Assembly (NCBI GenBank): GCA_036783645.1
Contig: DAIPWT010000007.1
Location: forward strand, 1-64,000
Source: UBA4732 sp002404095
GTDB lineage: Bacteria > Planctomycetota > Planctomycetia > Gemmatales > Gemmataceae
Reading direction: 5' to 3'
DNA length: 64,000 nucleotides
Shown here: positions 40,165 to 50,200 of the stretch, one piece after another
Numbering within the stretch: the first letter of the stretch is position 1
Layout of the letters: each line of letters begins with the position of its first letter
The notes under the pieces: model-generated
What the model was told of the DNA's origin: nothing
What the model saw: only the letters and a program-made list of their open reading frames with translations
The model's database searches: none
Translations under genes and position numbers: made by a program

Positions 40165-41454
40165 TCAGCCCTGAAAGCTCCGCATTACCAGGGCCGCGTT
40201 CTGACCGCCGAAGCCGAAGCTGGTCGATATGCCAGTCCGCACCGGCGTCTCGCGGGCGCAGTTCGGCACATAATCCAGATCGCACGCCGGGTCGGGCGTT
40301 GTCTGGTTGATTGTAGGCGGCATAACGCCGTCGTGTAGCGTCAGCGCCAGCGCCGCCGCTTCCACCGCTCCGGCCGCCCCGATTAGGTGGCCCACCATCG
40401 ACTTGATCGACGACAACGGCAACGCCCGCGCCCCTTCACCGAAAACCCGCTTCACGGCCGTCGTCTCCATCTGGTCGTTGAGCCGCGTGCTGGTGCCGTG
40501 GGCGTTGATGTAGTCCACGTCGCCGGGATCGACGCAGGCTTCGTTCAAGGCCCAACGGATGGCTCTCGCGGCGCCGCGCGCCTCCGGGTCCGGCCTCGTA
40601 ACCGCGTAGGCGTCGAAGCTGCTGCCCAGACCCAACACTTCGGCGTAAATGATCGCGCCGCGACGTTTGGCGTGGTCCATCTCCTCCAACAACAATACGC
40701 CGGCGCCTTCGCCCAGCACGAAGCCGTCGCGCTGGCCGTCGAACGGCCGTGACACTTCCTCCGCCGGCTTTTCCGCCGGACTGAGCGCGCCAAGGGCCGA
40801 ATACGCTAAAAGCAGTAGCGGATCGAGCCGGCTGTCGGCGCCGCCGGCCAGCATCAGGTCGGCGTCGCCGCGGCCGATCAGCCTGAATGCCTCGCCAACT
40901 GCTTGGGTGCCGGCCGCACACGCTGTCACCACCGTGTTGTTCGGACCCTGCGCGTTGTGGATCAGCGAGATATGGGCCGCCGTCATGTTCGGCAGATACT
41001 TCAGCAGCCACAGCGGGAACAGCGCGTGCGACCCTTGCCGGCCGAGCCGATCAGGATGCAGCTTGCCGTTCTCGTCGCAAGCCCCGGCTAGCAAGGACGC
41101 GACCTCGGACAGATCGACCGGGATCATGCCCGACCCCATGACCACGCCGAGACGCTCAGGGTTTTCCTTCTCAAGGTCCAGCCCCGCGTCGCGCACGGCC
41201 ATGCCTGCCGCGGCTGCACCGAAGCGCGCCGCCCGACCCATAATTTTCATGCTTTTACGATGCGAAGCGGGGATATAAGAAGCGGCGTCGAAGTCGCACA
41301 CCTCGCCCGCCACGCGCACGGGATGCGCGGAGGCGTCGAAACAGCGGATGGGACCGATGCCGCTGTGGCCCTCGACGCACGCCTTCCAAAACGCCTCCCT
41401 GCCAATGCCGTTAGGGGCGACCACGCCCACCCCCGTCACCACGACTCTGCGCAT
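40165..41454 (-). CDS. fabF: Beta-ketoacyl-ACP synthase II (FabF-like)
   Basis: A 429-residue condensing enzyme. The Cys-His-His triad is present: Cys in 'VTACAAGTQAVG', His in 'INAHGTSTRLND' and His in 'KSMVGHLIGAAGAVEA'. The N-terminal 'RRVVVTGVGVVAPNGIG' and C-terminal 'STSFGFGGQNAALV' are typical. It stands alone, with no acpP, fabD or fabG beside it. It could also be a KS of a lineage-specific lipid or polyketide pathway. Sequence alone supports only the FabF-type assignment. Confidence 0.92.
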   Translation of the reverse strand: MRRVVVTGVGVVAPNGIGREAFWKACVEGHSGIGPIRCFDASAHPVRVAGEVCDFDAASYIPASHRKSMKIMGRAARFGAAAAGMAVRDAGLDLEKENPERLGVVMGSGMIPVDLSEVASLLAGACDENGKLHPDRLGRQGSHALFPLWLLKYLPNMTAAHISLIHNAQGPNNTVVTACAAGTQAVGEAFRLIGRGDADLMLAGGADSRLDPLLLLAYSALGALSPAEKPAEEVSRPFDGQRDGFVLGEGAGVLLLEEMDHAKRRGAIIYAEVLGLGSSFDAYAVTRPDPEARGAARAIRWALNEACVDPGDVDYINAHGTSTRLNDQMETTAVKRVFGEGARALPLSSIKSMVGHLIGAAGAVEAAALALTLHDGVMPPTINQTTPDPACDLDYVPNCARETPVRTGISTSFGFGGQNAALVMRSFQG

Positions 41455-41669
41455 GGCCTTGCTCCGCGGAATTACCGCTCATTTTGCCCTGTCGCCTCAA
41501 ATATCCTAACCATCTTATATTACCTAACATGACGAAAGCATTTCAACAGAGTGCAGAGGAAACTAACCATTCCCGCGCTTAAGTAGCCGTCGCCGTCCGC
41601 AAAGTCGCCAAATCAGACTCCATTCATACGTTAAACGGGGTTTACGGTAAGGACGCGGAGGAGGAGCCG

Positions 41670-43325
41670 ATGCGTTATCACTGGGCCAGCCGAGGCGATG
41701 TCAACGCTTTCTTCGGGTTGATGCTCGACAATGTTGCGGTGATGGTCATCCTGGTCAGCACGATCAGCAGCGCGACGCCCGTGGACGCGGCCACTGGCGA
41801 AGTGAAGTTCACGAACAGCTTCGTGATGACGCACATGATACCTGGCACCGCGCTGGGGGTGCTGCTCGGCGATTTAGTCTACACCTGGATGGCGTTCCGC
41901 CTGGCGCGGCGCAGTGGCCGTAAAGACGTGACGGCCATGCCATTGGGCCTTGATACGCCCAGCACATTCGGAGTCGCCTTGCTGGTGCTAATGCCCGCCT
42001 TACGGGATGGTTACGAAATCTACCAGCACGATCACGCCCGCGCGATGGCATTTAGCTGGCATGTCGGTCTGACGGTGCTGGCGCTGGCTGGCGTCTTCAA
42101 GATCGTCCTGGCGCCGCTGGGCAATGCCGTCCGCCGCTTTGTTCCGCGAGCCGGATTGCTCGGTTCGCTCGCCGCCATCGCTCTTGTACTCATCGCCTTC
42201 TTGCCGCTGCTGCTCCACGGCATCGCCGAGATGCCGCTGGTCGGCTTGACGGCGCTGACGGTGATCCTCGTCACCCTGGTGGCGCACCGTCAACTGCCGT
42301 TCAAGTTTCCTGGCGCCTTGGCGGCAGTGCTGGTCGGCGTCCTGGTGTACCAGATTTGTCACTGGTTGGGCGCGGCCTTCAACTGGCCGCTCGTTCCGCC
42401 GCCGCCGCAAGTGAACGGCGGCGAGTCGTGGCAGCCGGGGGCGATGGTGTCGTTCTATGGCGCCGGCGAATGGTCGCGCGTCGTGATCTACGCGCTGGCG
42501 AAGCTGCCGGTGGTGCTGCCGTTCGCGTTGGCGACGATCGTGGGCGGCATCGACTGTACGGAGAGCGCGGCCGCGGCCGGCGACGAGTACGACACGCGAG
42601 CCGTCCTGCTCACCGAAGGCGTGGCGTCGCTCGTGGCCGGCCTGCTGGGCGGCGTTATTCAGACGACGCCGTACATCGGCCATCCCGCCTACAAGAAGAT
42701 GGGCGGCCGGGCGGCGTACACGCTGGCGACGGCGATGTTTGTGGGGTGTGCAGGATATTTCGGATGGTTTAACGCGCTCTTTGAATGGCTGCCGACGGCG
42801 GCGATGTTCCCAGTTCTGGTGTTCGTGGGCTTGGAGATCACGGCCCAATCGTTCCAGGCGACGCCGACGCGGCACTACCCGGCCCTGGCGCTGGCGGCGC
42901 TGCCGGCGTTGGCGTACCTGATAACGATCCCGCTCAACGGCGTCCTCGGCGCCAACGCGCCGGCGCCCTATGCCGTGCCGATGGTGCAGACGCTGCGTTG
43001 CCTAGCCAACGGCTTCCTCATTACAGGCCTGTTATGGGCGGCGTCACTGGCGATGATACTGGACGGCAGGCTGGGGCGCGCTGCGGGGTTCCTGGCGGTG
43101 GCGGGCGTGTGCGCCTTCTTCGGCGTCATCCATTCACCGCTGGCGTCGGAGCGGATCGGCCTGCCGTATGACGTGCTTGTGTTGGTGCAGCAGCAGGCGG
43201 GCGGCGCCGACTTTTGGAAGGCGGTGCAGTTTCAGACGCCGTACCACTGGGCGACGGCGTATGGCTTGTCGGCGCTACTGCTTCTGGGACTGTCGCGGTT
43301 TAAGGCGGATTCTTTGAAGGGATGA
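41670..43325 (+). CDS. NCS2-like (xanthine/uracil superfamily) permease
   Basis: A 551-residue polytopic protein with about 12-14 membrane helices. The segment 'ATIVGGIDCTESAAAAGDEYDTRAVLLTEGVASLVAGLLGGVIQTTPY' corresponds to the substrate-site region of NCS2/AzgA-type permeases. 'NAFFGLMLDNVAVMVILVSTI' is the first helix. GAGGAGGAG precedes the ATG. The transported compound is unknown. From residue 379 on ('MFPVLVFVGLEITAQSFQATPTRHY') it has two truncated, diverged copies at 52357 and 56264. Confidence 0.85.
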   Translation: MRYHWASRGDVNAFFGLMLDNVAVMVILVSTISSATPVDAATGEVKFTNSFVMTHMIPGTALGVLLGDLVYTWMAFRLARRSGRKDVTAMPLGLDTPSTFGVALLVLMPALRDGYEIYQHDHARAMAFSWHVGLTVLALAGVFKIVLAPLGNAVRRFVPRAGLLGSLAAIALVLIAFLPLLLHGIAEMPLVGLTALTVILVTLVAHRQLPFKFPGALAAVLVGVLVYQICHWLGAAFNWPLVPPPPQVNGGESWQPGAMVSFYGAGEWSRVVIYALAKLPVVLPFALATIVGGIDCTESAAAAGDEYDTRAVLLTEGVASLVAGLLGGVIQTTPYIGHPAYKKMGGRAAYTLATAMFVGCAGYFGWFNALFEWLPTAAMFPVLVFVGLEITAQSFQATPTRHYPALALAALPALAYLITIPLNGVLGANAPAPYAVPMVQTLRCLANGFLITGLLWAASLAMILDGRLGRAAGFLAVAGVCAFFGVIHSPLASERIGLPYDVLVLVQQQAGGADFWKAVQFQTPYHWATAYGLSALLLLGLSRFKADSLKG

Positions 43326-43510
43326 ACGGCTAGCAGCCCGCTAGAATTTCCCCGCCAAAGGCGGGTCGGCGGGCGATGGTTGGCGGGCCGATGTCGTGAG
43401 CAGTAAAGGCCTTCGGGACCGCCCGCCAACCCGCCAAGCGTGTCGCCGCCCAGGAGCGCGTCGCGCCGAAAAAAGGTTTCAGGAATCCTGGCGCCTTTTC
43501 TCATCTCTCA

Positions 43511-46351
43511 TCACCGAAATTCGACCCAGCTCAATCCCAGAAACTCAACGTCATCGTCCCAGCTCCAAAGATGCAGATTCTGCTCGAGGTGGCGCCGTGC
43601 CGTCGCAAGAGCTGGGACGGGATCAACCCCAGTAGAGGTTGCCTTCTCCTCCTTGGCTGTGCCGCTCACTGCCGCCGCCGCTGCTTCGGAGTCGATCTGA
43701 CCGGCCTTGTCGACGAACACCGGATGGAATTGAAACAGACATTCATCTCCCACTTCGCGGATGATGCGTTGCCGGACGACAAAGAGAAATAAGAAGCCTG
43801 AGCGTCCGGCCAGCCGGGAATCCTGAACGCGCCTCAGCGCTGTCAACCCACCAAAGTTGTACGATCCGACATATTGCAGCATCGCCTCGACCAGCGGATG
43901 GCCCAGCGCCAAGAACTCCGCGTCGCTCCGATGAACGGCCAACTCCCGGTCGAACGTGGCCTGTCGATATCGCTCGGGCAGTTTCCACGGCCCCAGCACA
44001 TCCGGCACGATAAACTCGAAGAACGCTTCCTTCTTCTGAAGTTGCCGGCGATGCTCTCCCAGGAAGCGCTCCGTGAAGCGTTGCAGGTCGGCGAGGCTTA
44101 GGTCGCTGGCGAGCTCCTGCTGATACTTGTCAAACGAATAGCTAGAGCAATCGCGGAACAAGTTCTGTGTGGCGATTTCATAAGCGCGTTTCGCCCGTTT
44201 CACCGCTTCGTCGATTTCTTTCTGGGTTTGCTTGTTGAGGTTCCCCTCGACCAGCGCGCGTTTGTAGATTTCCTTCGGGTCGATCTCGCTTTCAAGTTGC
44301 CCGTTGAGGCTGCCCTTGATCTCCTCCGGGTCCTCGCCGGTAACCTTGGCGATCGCCCTCGCGGCGTAGGCCAGCCGGTCCTCGAAGTACGCCTGCACCT
44401 GGTCCTCGACCGTTCCTTTGTTGAACAGGTGATATACCTGTACGACCTTGTCTTGCCCGTACCGATAAACCCGGCCCACGCGCTGCTCGACGCGCATCGG
44501 GTTCCAGGGCAAATCATAATTGATGCAGATGTGGCAGAATTGCAGGTTGATGCCTTCGCCGCCGGCCTCCGTCGAAACCAGAAAGCGGACGCGCGGCTGG
44601 TCGCGGAACAGCCGCTGGCTGGTCCGCTTGGTCGTCGCCGTTTCGACGGCCCCATTCTTGGCAAACGGCGCCCAAAGCGCCTGCACGTCGCGCTGATTAT
44701 CCTCCAACCTCTCCAGCTTCATATCGCCGTGGATCACGACGACCGAGCCTTTCCCGTACTTCTTTTCCAGTTCCTCGACGAGATAGCGTTGCGTTTGCCG
44801 GTATTCGGTGAAGATCAGCACTTTCTCTTGGTCGCCGCGGCCGCTTTCCTTGGCGATATGATCGGTCAGGCCGAGCAGTTCCGTCAGCTTCTTGTCGCGC
44901 TTGACAGGCATGGCCAGCAGCTGCTGCAGCGCCGTGATCTCGTCCTCCATGATCTCGCGGTCGTTCCTGACCACGCTTTGCTCCTCCATTTCGCCTTCAA
45001 AGCGCTCATCTTCAATCTCGTCGTCCTCGTCCCGCGGCAGGTCGCAGACCTCGCCGCGCAGGCGCATGAGCCGTCCTTGCAGCGCCGCTTTGATCGCGGC
45101 CGTCGAGCTGGCGTTGAGCTTCTGAAACGTCGTGAGCAAGAAGCCGGCCGCCCGCTGCTGCGCGCCGTCGCTGACGCGCTCCAGCATCTTGTAGCCGTTG
45201 CGGATGTACTCTTCCACCGCCAGGTAGAAGGCCTTCTCCTCGTCGTACATCTTCGCCGGCAGCCGGTGCGTCTGGCGGCCCTTGAACACCTTGCGGCCCT
45301 CGGAATCCGTCACATCCTTCTTGGGCGTGCGGATCACGAAGTCGGTGAACTTCTTGCTCCCGCCCTCCGCCCGAAAAAGGGGACAATCCTCGTCCAGACT
45401 GCTGAAATCGATGTCGTCGTCCAACAGCGCCACCAGGTTCTTGAATCGGCTGTGATTCGCCTCCCCCTGGTGCGGCGTCGCGGTCAACAAGAGAAACGCC
45501 TCCGAATACTCCGGCAGGCGAATTTCCTCGGCCAGCTTGTAATTCTGCGTCTTTTCGACCTTGCCAGAGCCGTAGTTGATCGCGCTCAGCCGGTGGGCCT
45601 CGTCGAAGATGATGAGGTCCCATTTGCGATTTTCCAGCAGGATGCGCTTGTGTTCCTTGCGCTTGAGCCGATTGATCGACGCGATCGCCGACGCCTTGTA
45701 ATCCCAGACCCGCGGGTTGACCGCCATGAAATCGCGGCCGAAAATCTCAAAGTGCGCCCCGAACTTGTCCTGCATTTCCTCCTGCCACTGCGTGGTAAGC
45801 CCGGCCGGGGTGATGATGAGCGTGCGCCTGGCCTGCCCGCGCTGATGGAGCGCCTGCCAGATCATGCCCGCTTCGATGGTCTTGCCCAGCCCCACCTCAT
45901 CGGCCAGCAAGAACCGCCGTCGTGGACTGGAGACGACACGGTGGGCGGTGAAGATCTGGTGCGGGAGAATCTCGGTGCGTGCGTTGGAAAGCTGCCCGCC
46001 CTTGTTGCCGGTGAGGAGACGCGCCGCCAGCATTTTGAGTTCAAAGCGCCAGGCCGGCTCCCATTCGCCACGAGCGGCGCGATCCAACGGCGTATCGACC
46101 TTTTCAATTTCAGGAAGCGGCAGGATCTTGTTCTCCGACCGATACGGCGGCTCCATGAACACTGACGGATTGAACTCGATCTTGGCCAAGCCATTGCGCA
46201 TCTTCTGCACCCGCCCGACGCCGTACTCCTTGTACATGTCGTTCGTGCTGCGGACCAGGTCGCCTTCGAGGAAGCATTGCGGGGCTGCCGCGGGTTCCCT
46301 GGATCGGGCGTCATTCCCCGTGGGTATCGCCTTCTCGCTCACGTTGACCAA
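43511..46351 (-). CDS. SNF2/RapA-like helicase of a restriction-like system
   Basis: A 946-residue superfamily 2 ATPase of the SNF2 type. A short Tudor/SH3-like N-terminal segment is at about 29-63. Walker A is 'DEVGLGKT' (151-158), Walker B DEAH (250-253), motif III 'LLTATPHQGE', motif V 'VSTEAGGEGINLQFC' and motif VI 'QRVGRVYRYGQ'. The C-terminal about 250 residues are helical and lineage-specific. Residues 29-63 are encoded by a 105-bp segment that is perfectly repeated 954 bases upstream, next to the methyltransferase gene. The first 28 residues are therefore new, supplied by an inserted toxin-antitoxin cassette whose toxin gene overlaps the start by 13 bases. It probably translocates DNA for the methyltransferase-nuclease. 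Confidence 0.92.
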   Translation of the reverse strand: MVNVSEKAIPTGNDARSREPAAAPQCFLEGDLVRSTNDMYKEYGVGRVQKMRNGLAKIEFNPSVFMEPPYRSENKILPLPEIEKVDTPLDRAARGEWEPAWRFELKMLAARLLTGNKGGQLSNARTEILPHQIFTAHRVVSSPRRRFLLADEVGLGKTIEAGMIWQALHQRGQARRTLIITPAGLTTQWQEEMQDKFGAHFEIFGRDFMAVNPRVWDYKASAIASINRLKRKEHKRILLENRKWDLIIFDEAHRLSAINYGSGKVEKTQNYKLAEEIRLPEYSEAFLLLTATPHQGEANHSRFKNLVALLDDDIDFSSLDEDCPLFRAEGGSKKFTDFVIRTPKKDVTDSEGRKVFKGRQTHRLPAKMYDEEKAFYLAVEEYIRNGYKMLERVSDGAQQRAAGFLLTTFQKLNASSTAAIKAALQGRLMRLRGEVCDLPRDEDDEIEDERFEGEMEEQSVVRNDREIMEDEITALQQLLAMPVKRDKKLTELLGLTDHIAKESGRGDQEKVLIFTEYRQTQRYLVEELEKKYGKGSVVVIHGDMKLERLEDNQRDVQALWAPFAKNGAVETATTKRTSQRLFRDQPRVRFLVSTEAGGEGINLQFCHICINYDLPWNPMRVEQRVGRVYRYGQDKVVQVYHLFNKGTVEDQVQAYFEDRLAYAARAIAKVTGEDPEEIKGSLNGQLESEIDPKEIYKRALVEGNLNKQTQKEIDEAVKRAKRAYEIATQNLFRDCSSYSFDKYQQELASDLSLADLQRFTERFLGEHRRQLQKKEAFFEFIVPDVLGPWKLPERYRQATFDRELAVHRSDAEFLALGHPLVEAMLQYVGSYNFGGLTALRRVQDSRLAGRSGFLFLFVVRQRIIREVGDECLFQFHPVFVDKAGQIDSEAAAAAVSGTAKEEKATSTGVDPVPALATARRHLEQNLHLWSWDDDVEFLGLSWVEFR
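46164..46268. repeat. 105-bp direct repeat, copy within the helicase gene
   Basis: This segment is identical, base for base, to 47118-47222. It encodes helicase residues 29-63 ('EGDLVRSTNDMYKEYGVGRV' and onward). The two copies bracket 849 bases that hold the PIN toxin and its antitoxin. Confidence 0.95.
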
Positions 46352-46758
46352 TCCTCGATTTGCAGGCCGGGAATCTTCCTGAAGTCGCGGGCGTTCCGGG
46401 TGACCAGGACCGCCCCTTGCTCCAGCGCCACGGCGGCGATTCGCAGGTCCATGCGACCAATCTTGACCTTTGCCTTGCGAAGCTGCTCATAGCGCCCGAT
46501 CGCCTGCTCATCATAAGTGAGGATCCGCAGATGCGCAAGGAAGCCAACCGCGTCGGTGAGTCGGCGATACGCCCACGCCAGCCTTTCGGGGCGCTTGGCC
46601 TTTCGGACCTGAGTGTACCATCCGGACAGCTGCTCCTCGACGCTCAGCACGGTGATCGCCGCGTCCTCGGGCCGCTGTTCCAGGAAGCGCCGGGCCACGG
46701 CCGGATGACCTTCCTCCAGCAGCGTCAGCATGTCGGTGTCAAGGACGTAGAGGGTCAT
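46339..46758 (-). CDS. PIN-domain toxin in the inserted cassette
   Basis: A 139-residue PIN RNase. The acidic centre is complete: D7 in 'YVLDTDMLT', E41/E42 in 'VLSVEEQ', D104 in 'GRMDLRIAAVAL' and D125 in 'RNARDF', with N122. It belongs to the VapC superfamily but is distinct from the toxin at 14747. The start overlaps the antitoxin stop (ATGA at 46755-46758). The stop lies within the first codons of the helicase gene, so toxin and helicase are translationally linked. Confidence 0.9.
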   Translation of the reverse strand: MTLYVLDTDMLTLLEEGHPAVARRFLEQRPEDAAITVLSVEEQLSGWYTQVRKAKRPERLAWAYRRLTDAVGFLAHLRILTYDEQAIGRYEQLRKAKVKIGRMDLRIAAVALEQGAVLVTRNARDFRKIPGLQIEDWST

Positions 46759-47054
46759 GGGAGCTCTGGATGCCGGTCGATTTTCCGACGGTACTCGGCC
46801 ATGGATTTCTTCCAGTCTTTGATGCCCGGATCGTCTTTGAACATGCCGACGAACTTCGCCAGGGGGTGCGTCTCCGGCCCCGTTTCAAGCGGCACGATCT
46901 CGGCACCGTTGCGAAATCGGGCCTGAAGTTGCTCGTTGAGCCTGGCGAGGGCTTCCTCGCGGGTCGGCGCCTCGACGACCACGGCCAGCGGCGCACCCCC
47001 GGACGCCCGGTAAGCGTTGCCGGCGATGGGTTCGATCAGGACAGGAATCTGCAT
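46755..47054 (-). CDS. Antitoxin in the inserted cassette (HicB-like fold)
   Basis: A 99-residue protein encoded just upstream of the PIN toxin with a 4-base overlap. The first half ('MQIPVLIEPIAGNAYRASGGAPLAVVVEAPTREEALARLNEQLQARF') has the pattern of HicB-like antitoxins. The C-terminal half ('LAKFVGMFKDDPGIKDWKKSMAEYRRKID') is helical and basic, suited to wrap the toxin. AGGATCC-type sequence precedes the ATG. It should neutralise the PIN toxin; the HicB likeness is weak. Confidence 0.78.
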   Translation of the reverse strand: MQIPVLIEPIAGNAYRASGGAPLAVVVEAPTREEALARLNEQLQARFRNGAEIVPLETGPETHPLAKFVGMFKDDPGIKDWKKSMAEYRRKIDRHPELP

Positions 47055-47254
47055 GACGGATCCTCCCGGTGCTTCGATGGGCCCCGCCTCATTCTACCAC
47101 GCCGCGGAAGAAAGGCCGACGGATTGAACTCGATCTTGGCCAAGCCATTGCGCATCTTCTGCACCCGCCCGACGCCGTACTCCTTGTACATGTCGTTCGT
47201 GCTGCGGACCAGGTCGCCTTCGGCGATGGAGTTAACCAACGGGGAAGCTTGCAC
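47036..47254 (-). pseudogene. Displaced original start of the helicase gene
   Basis: A GTG at 47254 overlaps the methyltransferase TAG stop (TAGTG). It reads 'QASPLVNSIAEGDLVRSTND' and continues into the same 35 residues found at helicase positions 29-63. Then it breaks into unrelated sequence and stops at 47036, inside the antitoxin gene. This looks like the ancestral helicase start, once coupled to the methyltransferase, now cut off by the cassette. Confidence 0.85.
47118..47222. repeat. 105-bp direct repeat, copy next to the methyltransferase
   Basis: This is identical to 46164-46268. It keeps the ancestral junction with the methyltransferase stop and so is probably the original copy of the helicase 5' end. 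The other copy restores the helicase frame beyond the cassette. Confidence 0.95.
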
Positions 47255-50200
47255 TACTCAACGTCCTCCTTCTCGTCCTCACCGCGCTTTTTGCGGAAGC
47301 TCAGAATCTCTTCATAGGCCTGGGTCAGATAAGCTGTTTCCTTTGGGGAAATTTCCCAGAGCCGGGCCGCCGCGACGGCTAGCGCGCTTTCCAATGAATC
47401 TAGCTTCTCAAGATCGCCGTTTGCTGCCGCCTCTTTGTGACAATCGCGCGAGAGGCTGACAATGGCTTGGTGCGTTTTGTCCTTGGTTCTAAACTCTGGA
47501 ATTTTCACCCGCGAAACATCGGTTGGATAATACCGTTGCGTCTGGACCCCAACGGATGCACCGTAAAGCGCGACCCTGGCTGGTATCGAGTTTAACAATC
47601 CGCATAGGAAATGGGCCTCTTGTTGTGATTCCGACGTTAAGAACAGCAGCGTGTGGTCCGGTACAACTGCCTTGTGGCTGCCTTGTTGTGGCTCGACCAC
47701 CGCACATTGGAATAATTCGGTCAGATCTTTGAATACAATCTTGTAGGGCGAAAGCGTGTAATTGCCGACATTTCCGATTGCGTAGAACTCCGGGCGTGAT
47801 TTCAAGAGTTGTTTGTATCCACTTCGTTTTCGCAAAGGCTCCTCGAAGTCCTTGAAAAACGAGTAGGTAAGGGGGTATCTAGTTCTGAGTTGCGATAGCA
47901 ATACGGGCTGCGAGAAATTGTTGGGGTCGTGCGGGACAGCGATTAGAAATTCCGGCTTGGCGTGCCATGCCTGGACATCGCGCCCACGCAAAAGAGGGTA
48001 CAAAAAGTCGGCTTCGAGTTGCTTAGTAACCGATTGAACCTTGATTCGCCCGACATCTGCAAGATTTCGTATCAGGATGTTTTTCGAGTCGGATTTCACC
48101 TCTTCTACCCAATAAACTCCGTTTAGCCACGTGCAGGTCCCTGCGTATGCGCGATCCATTATCTTTGTAGATCGATCCCCAATTACCTTCTGTAGGATAG
48201 GAAAAGCCTCCTTCTCGGCGGTCAGCCACGGACTTTCCTTAACGCTCGGTTCCACTGGGGCCGCGAGCCAATCTCGAACGGTAAACTGCTGCGCCACTTC
48301 CTCCAAACTACTTTCCGGGACGATGCTGCGTGGGACTATCGGAATCCACATTTTGTAGGGAACCGGATACTTTGTAGCGGCTCCTTTGCGGACGATAATC
48401 GTCGCGGTTCGATTTATTGCGCCTTCAAAGGGCAGACAGAGCGACAAATCGCACACTTTCTCCATCCGAATTGATCGCGCCTCGCCAAGGCTGAATCGGC
48501 GGAATCCCTCGCAAGCTCCGCTCTTAAAGATTGATTGCGTGATTACAAACCCAAGGCTTCCGCCTTTCGATAGGTATTGGTCCATTGTCGCGTAGACGAA
48601 CAGCGCAGAGAGTTCCTTTTTGACATTGCCCAGTCGCGACCCGGAAATCGCGCGTTCCCGAAGACGGTATTTGTCCCATAGTGATAGAGTAGCTTCTCGA
48701 TAATCGCCTGGGAGACTTTCCCAATTCACCCAAGGGGGATTGCCAACGACATAGTCAACCTTTCCAACGAACAGCGGAGCGAAGGCGTTCTTAATGATCC
48801 GCGCCCAAACGCCGTTTCGCTTCGTGTTTGCGAGCGCCACGAGTTGCTGAAAAAGCTCCTGATGCACGATCTCGTCATTCAGTGTGAGGCCTTCCTCCTT
48901 ACAGCGCTGTAGGAAGTCGTTGCCCGAGTAACCATCGCGGACTGCGCGCTCCAGTTCCTGAGCATACTTCCCGAGTTCCTTTTGGTTCGAGGCAATATCG
49001 GTGGGAATTAGGAAGGTTCCGGCCGCGGTTTTCAGTTCTTTGACAGGCTCGAGTTTGACTCCCAGAAAAGTACCGTATTCCGCTGGTGTTAGAATCGAAT
49101 CACAAAGGTAGATAGGGATTTCTACATCATCGACATGACCAACGAGATCGCGTATTGCGATAAGATAGTTGGTCCGCGCAGCCATCACCGCCAGCGGATT
49201 CAAATCGAATCCCACCACATTCGCCAGAATCTTCTTGCACAGATCCCCTTCGTCGAACGAGCATTTTTCGCGGTTCTCGTCAAACCAGCGCTTAATGCGA
49301 TTGATCGCCATGACGAGGAACGTGCCGGAGCCGCAGGCGGGGTCGAGAATGCGCTTGTCGGGATCGCCAACGTAACCGAGTTCGTTGAGGACATGCTCGG
49401 CCAGCCAGTCGGGCGTGTAGTATTCGCCCAGGTCGTGGCGGACGCTCTTGGGGAAAAGCTGCTGGTAGAGCTTCTTGAGCAGATCGCGGCTCGTCGCGGG
49501 ATCTTCCGACATCGTGCCAGGGTTGTAATCGTCCAACTTGGACGCCATGCGCCGGACCAGCCGTTCGATCGGTTCGGTCCAGACGGCGGTATACCACGCA
49601 AACAGGTCGCCTTCGAGAAAGTTCGTGATGTTGAGATGTCGGAAAATGCCGCCGGCTTCCAGCTCCTCCATTGCGTGCTTGAGCTTGGCGCTGGTCACGG
49701 CAGAGATCATCCCTTTCAGCGGCGTCGGCACCTTGTGGAAGAACGCCACGATTTCCGCCGCCAGCAATTTCATGAAAAGCGCATAGTAGGTGTGCAGCGC
49801 GAAGAGTAGCTCGGCCGGCTTGAGATCCTTGTCCTGCAAGCCGTAAAACTCCGCCAGTTTCTTGATCTTGTCCGACGGGTTGTCCACGTCGTAGCCGCAG
49901 ACTTCGCCGAAGAGAATCTTCCACTGCTTGAAAAAGATCTGCGCCTTGGGGTGGTCTGTCGTGGCAATGGCATCGTAAAGGGCGTGGACGCCTTCGGTGG
50001 CGATGGACCCTTCCATGGCGCCGAAGTCGCCGGCCAGGTAATCGGGCTGGAACGGCTTGCCTTTTTGACCGAGGTTATAGAGCGCCCAGAGAAAGCGCTC
50101 GGCGGAAATCTTGTTGACCTCGACGGGTTCCTCGACCTGCCATTTGTCGTCGCGGAAACGGACGAAGATGAAAAGCTTGCCGTCGCAGCCGACGCCGAAG

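Noticed and set aside
44228..46165. 645-codon open frame antisense to the helicase gene
   Set aside because: It lies wholly on the opposite strand of a gene with full helicase motifs. Its product has no recognisable fold, and such frames are common in GC-rich sequence.
46164..47222. 105-bp repeats as transposon target duplication or phage attachment sites
   Set aside because: They are too long for a transposon duplication, no transposase or integrase is present, and no tRNA gene is involved.
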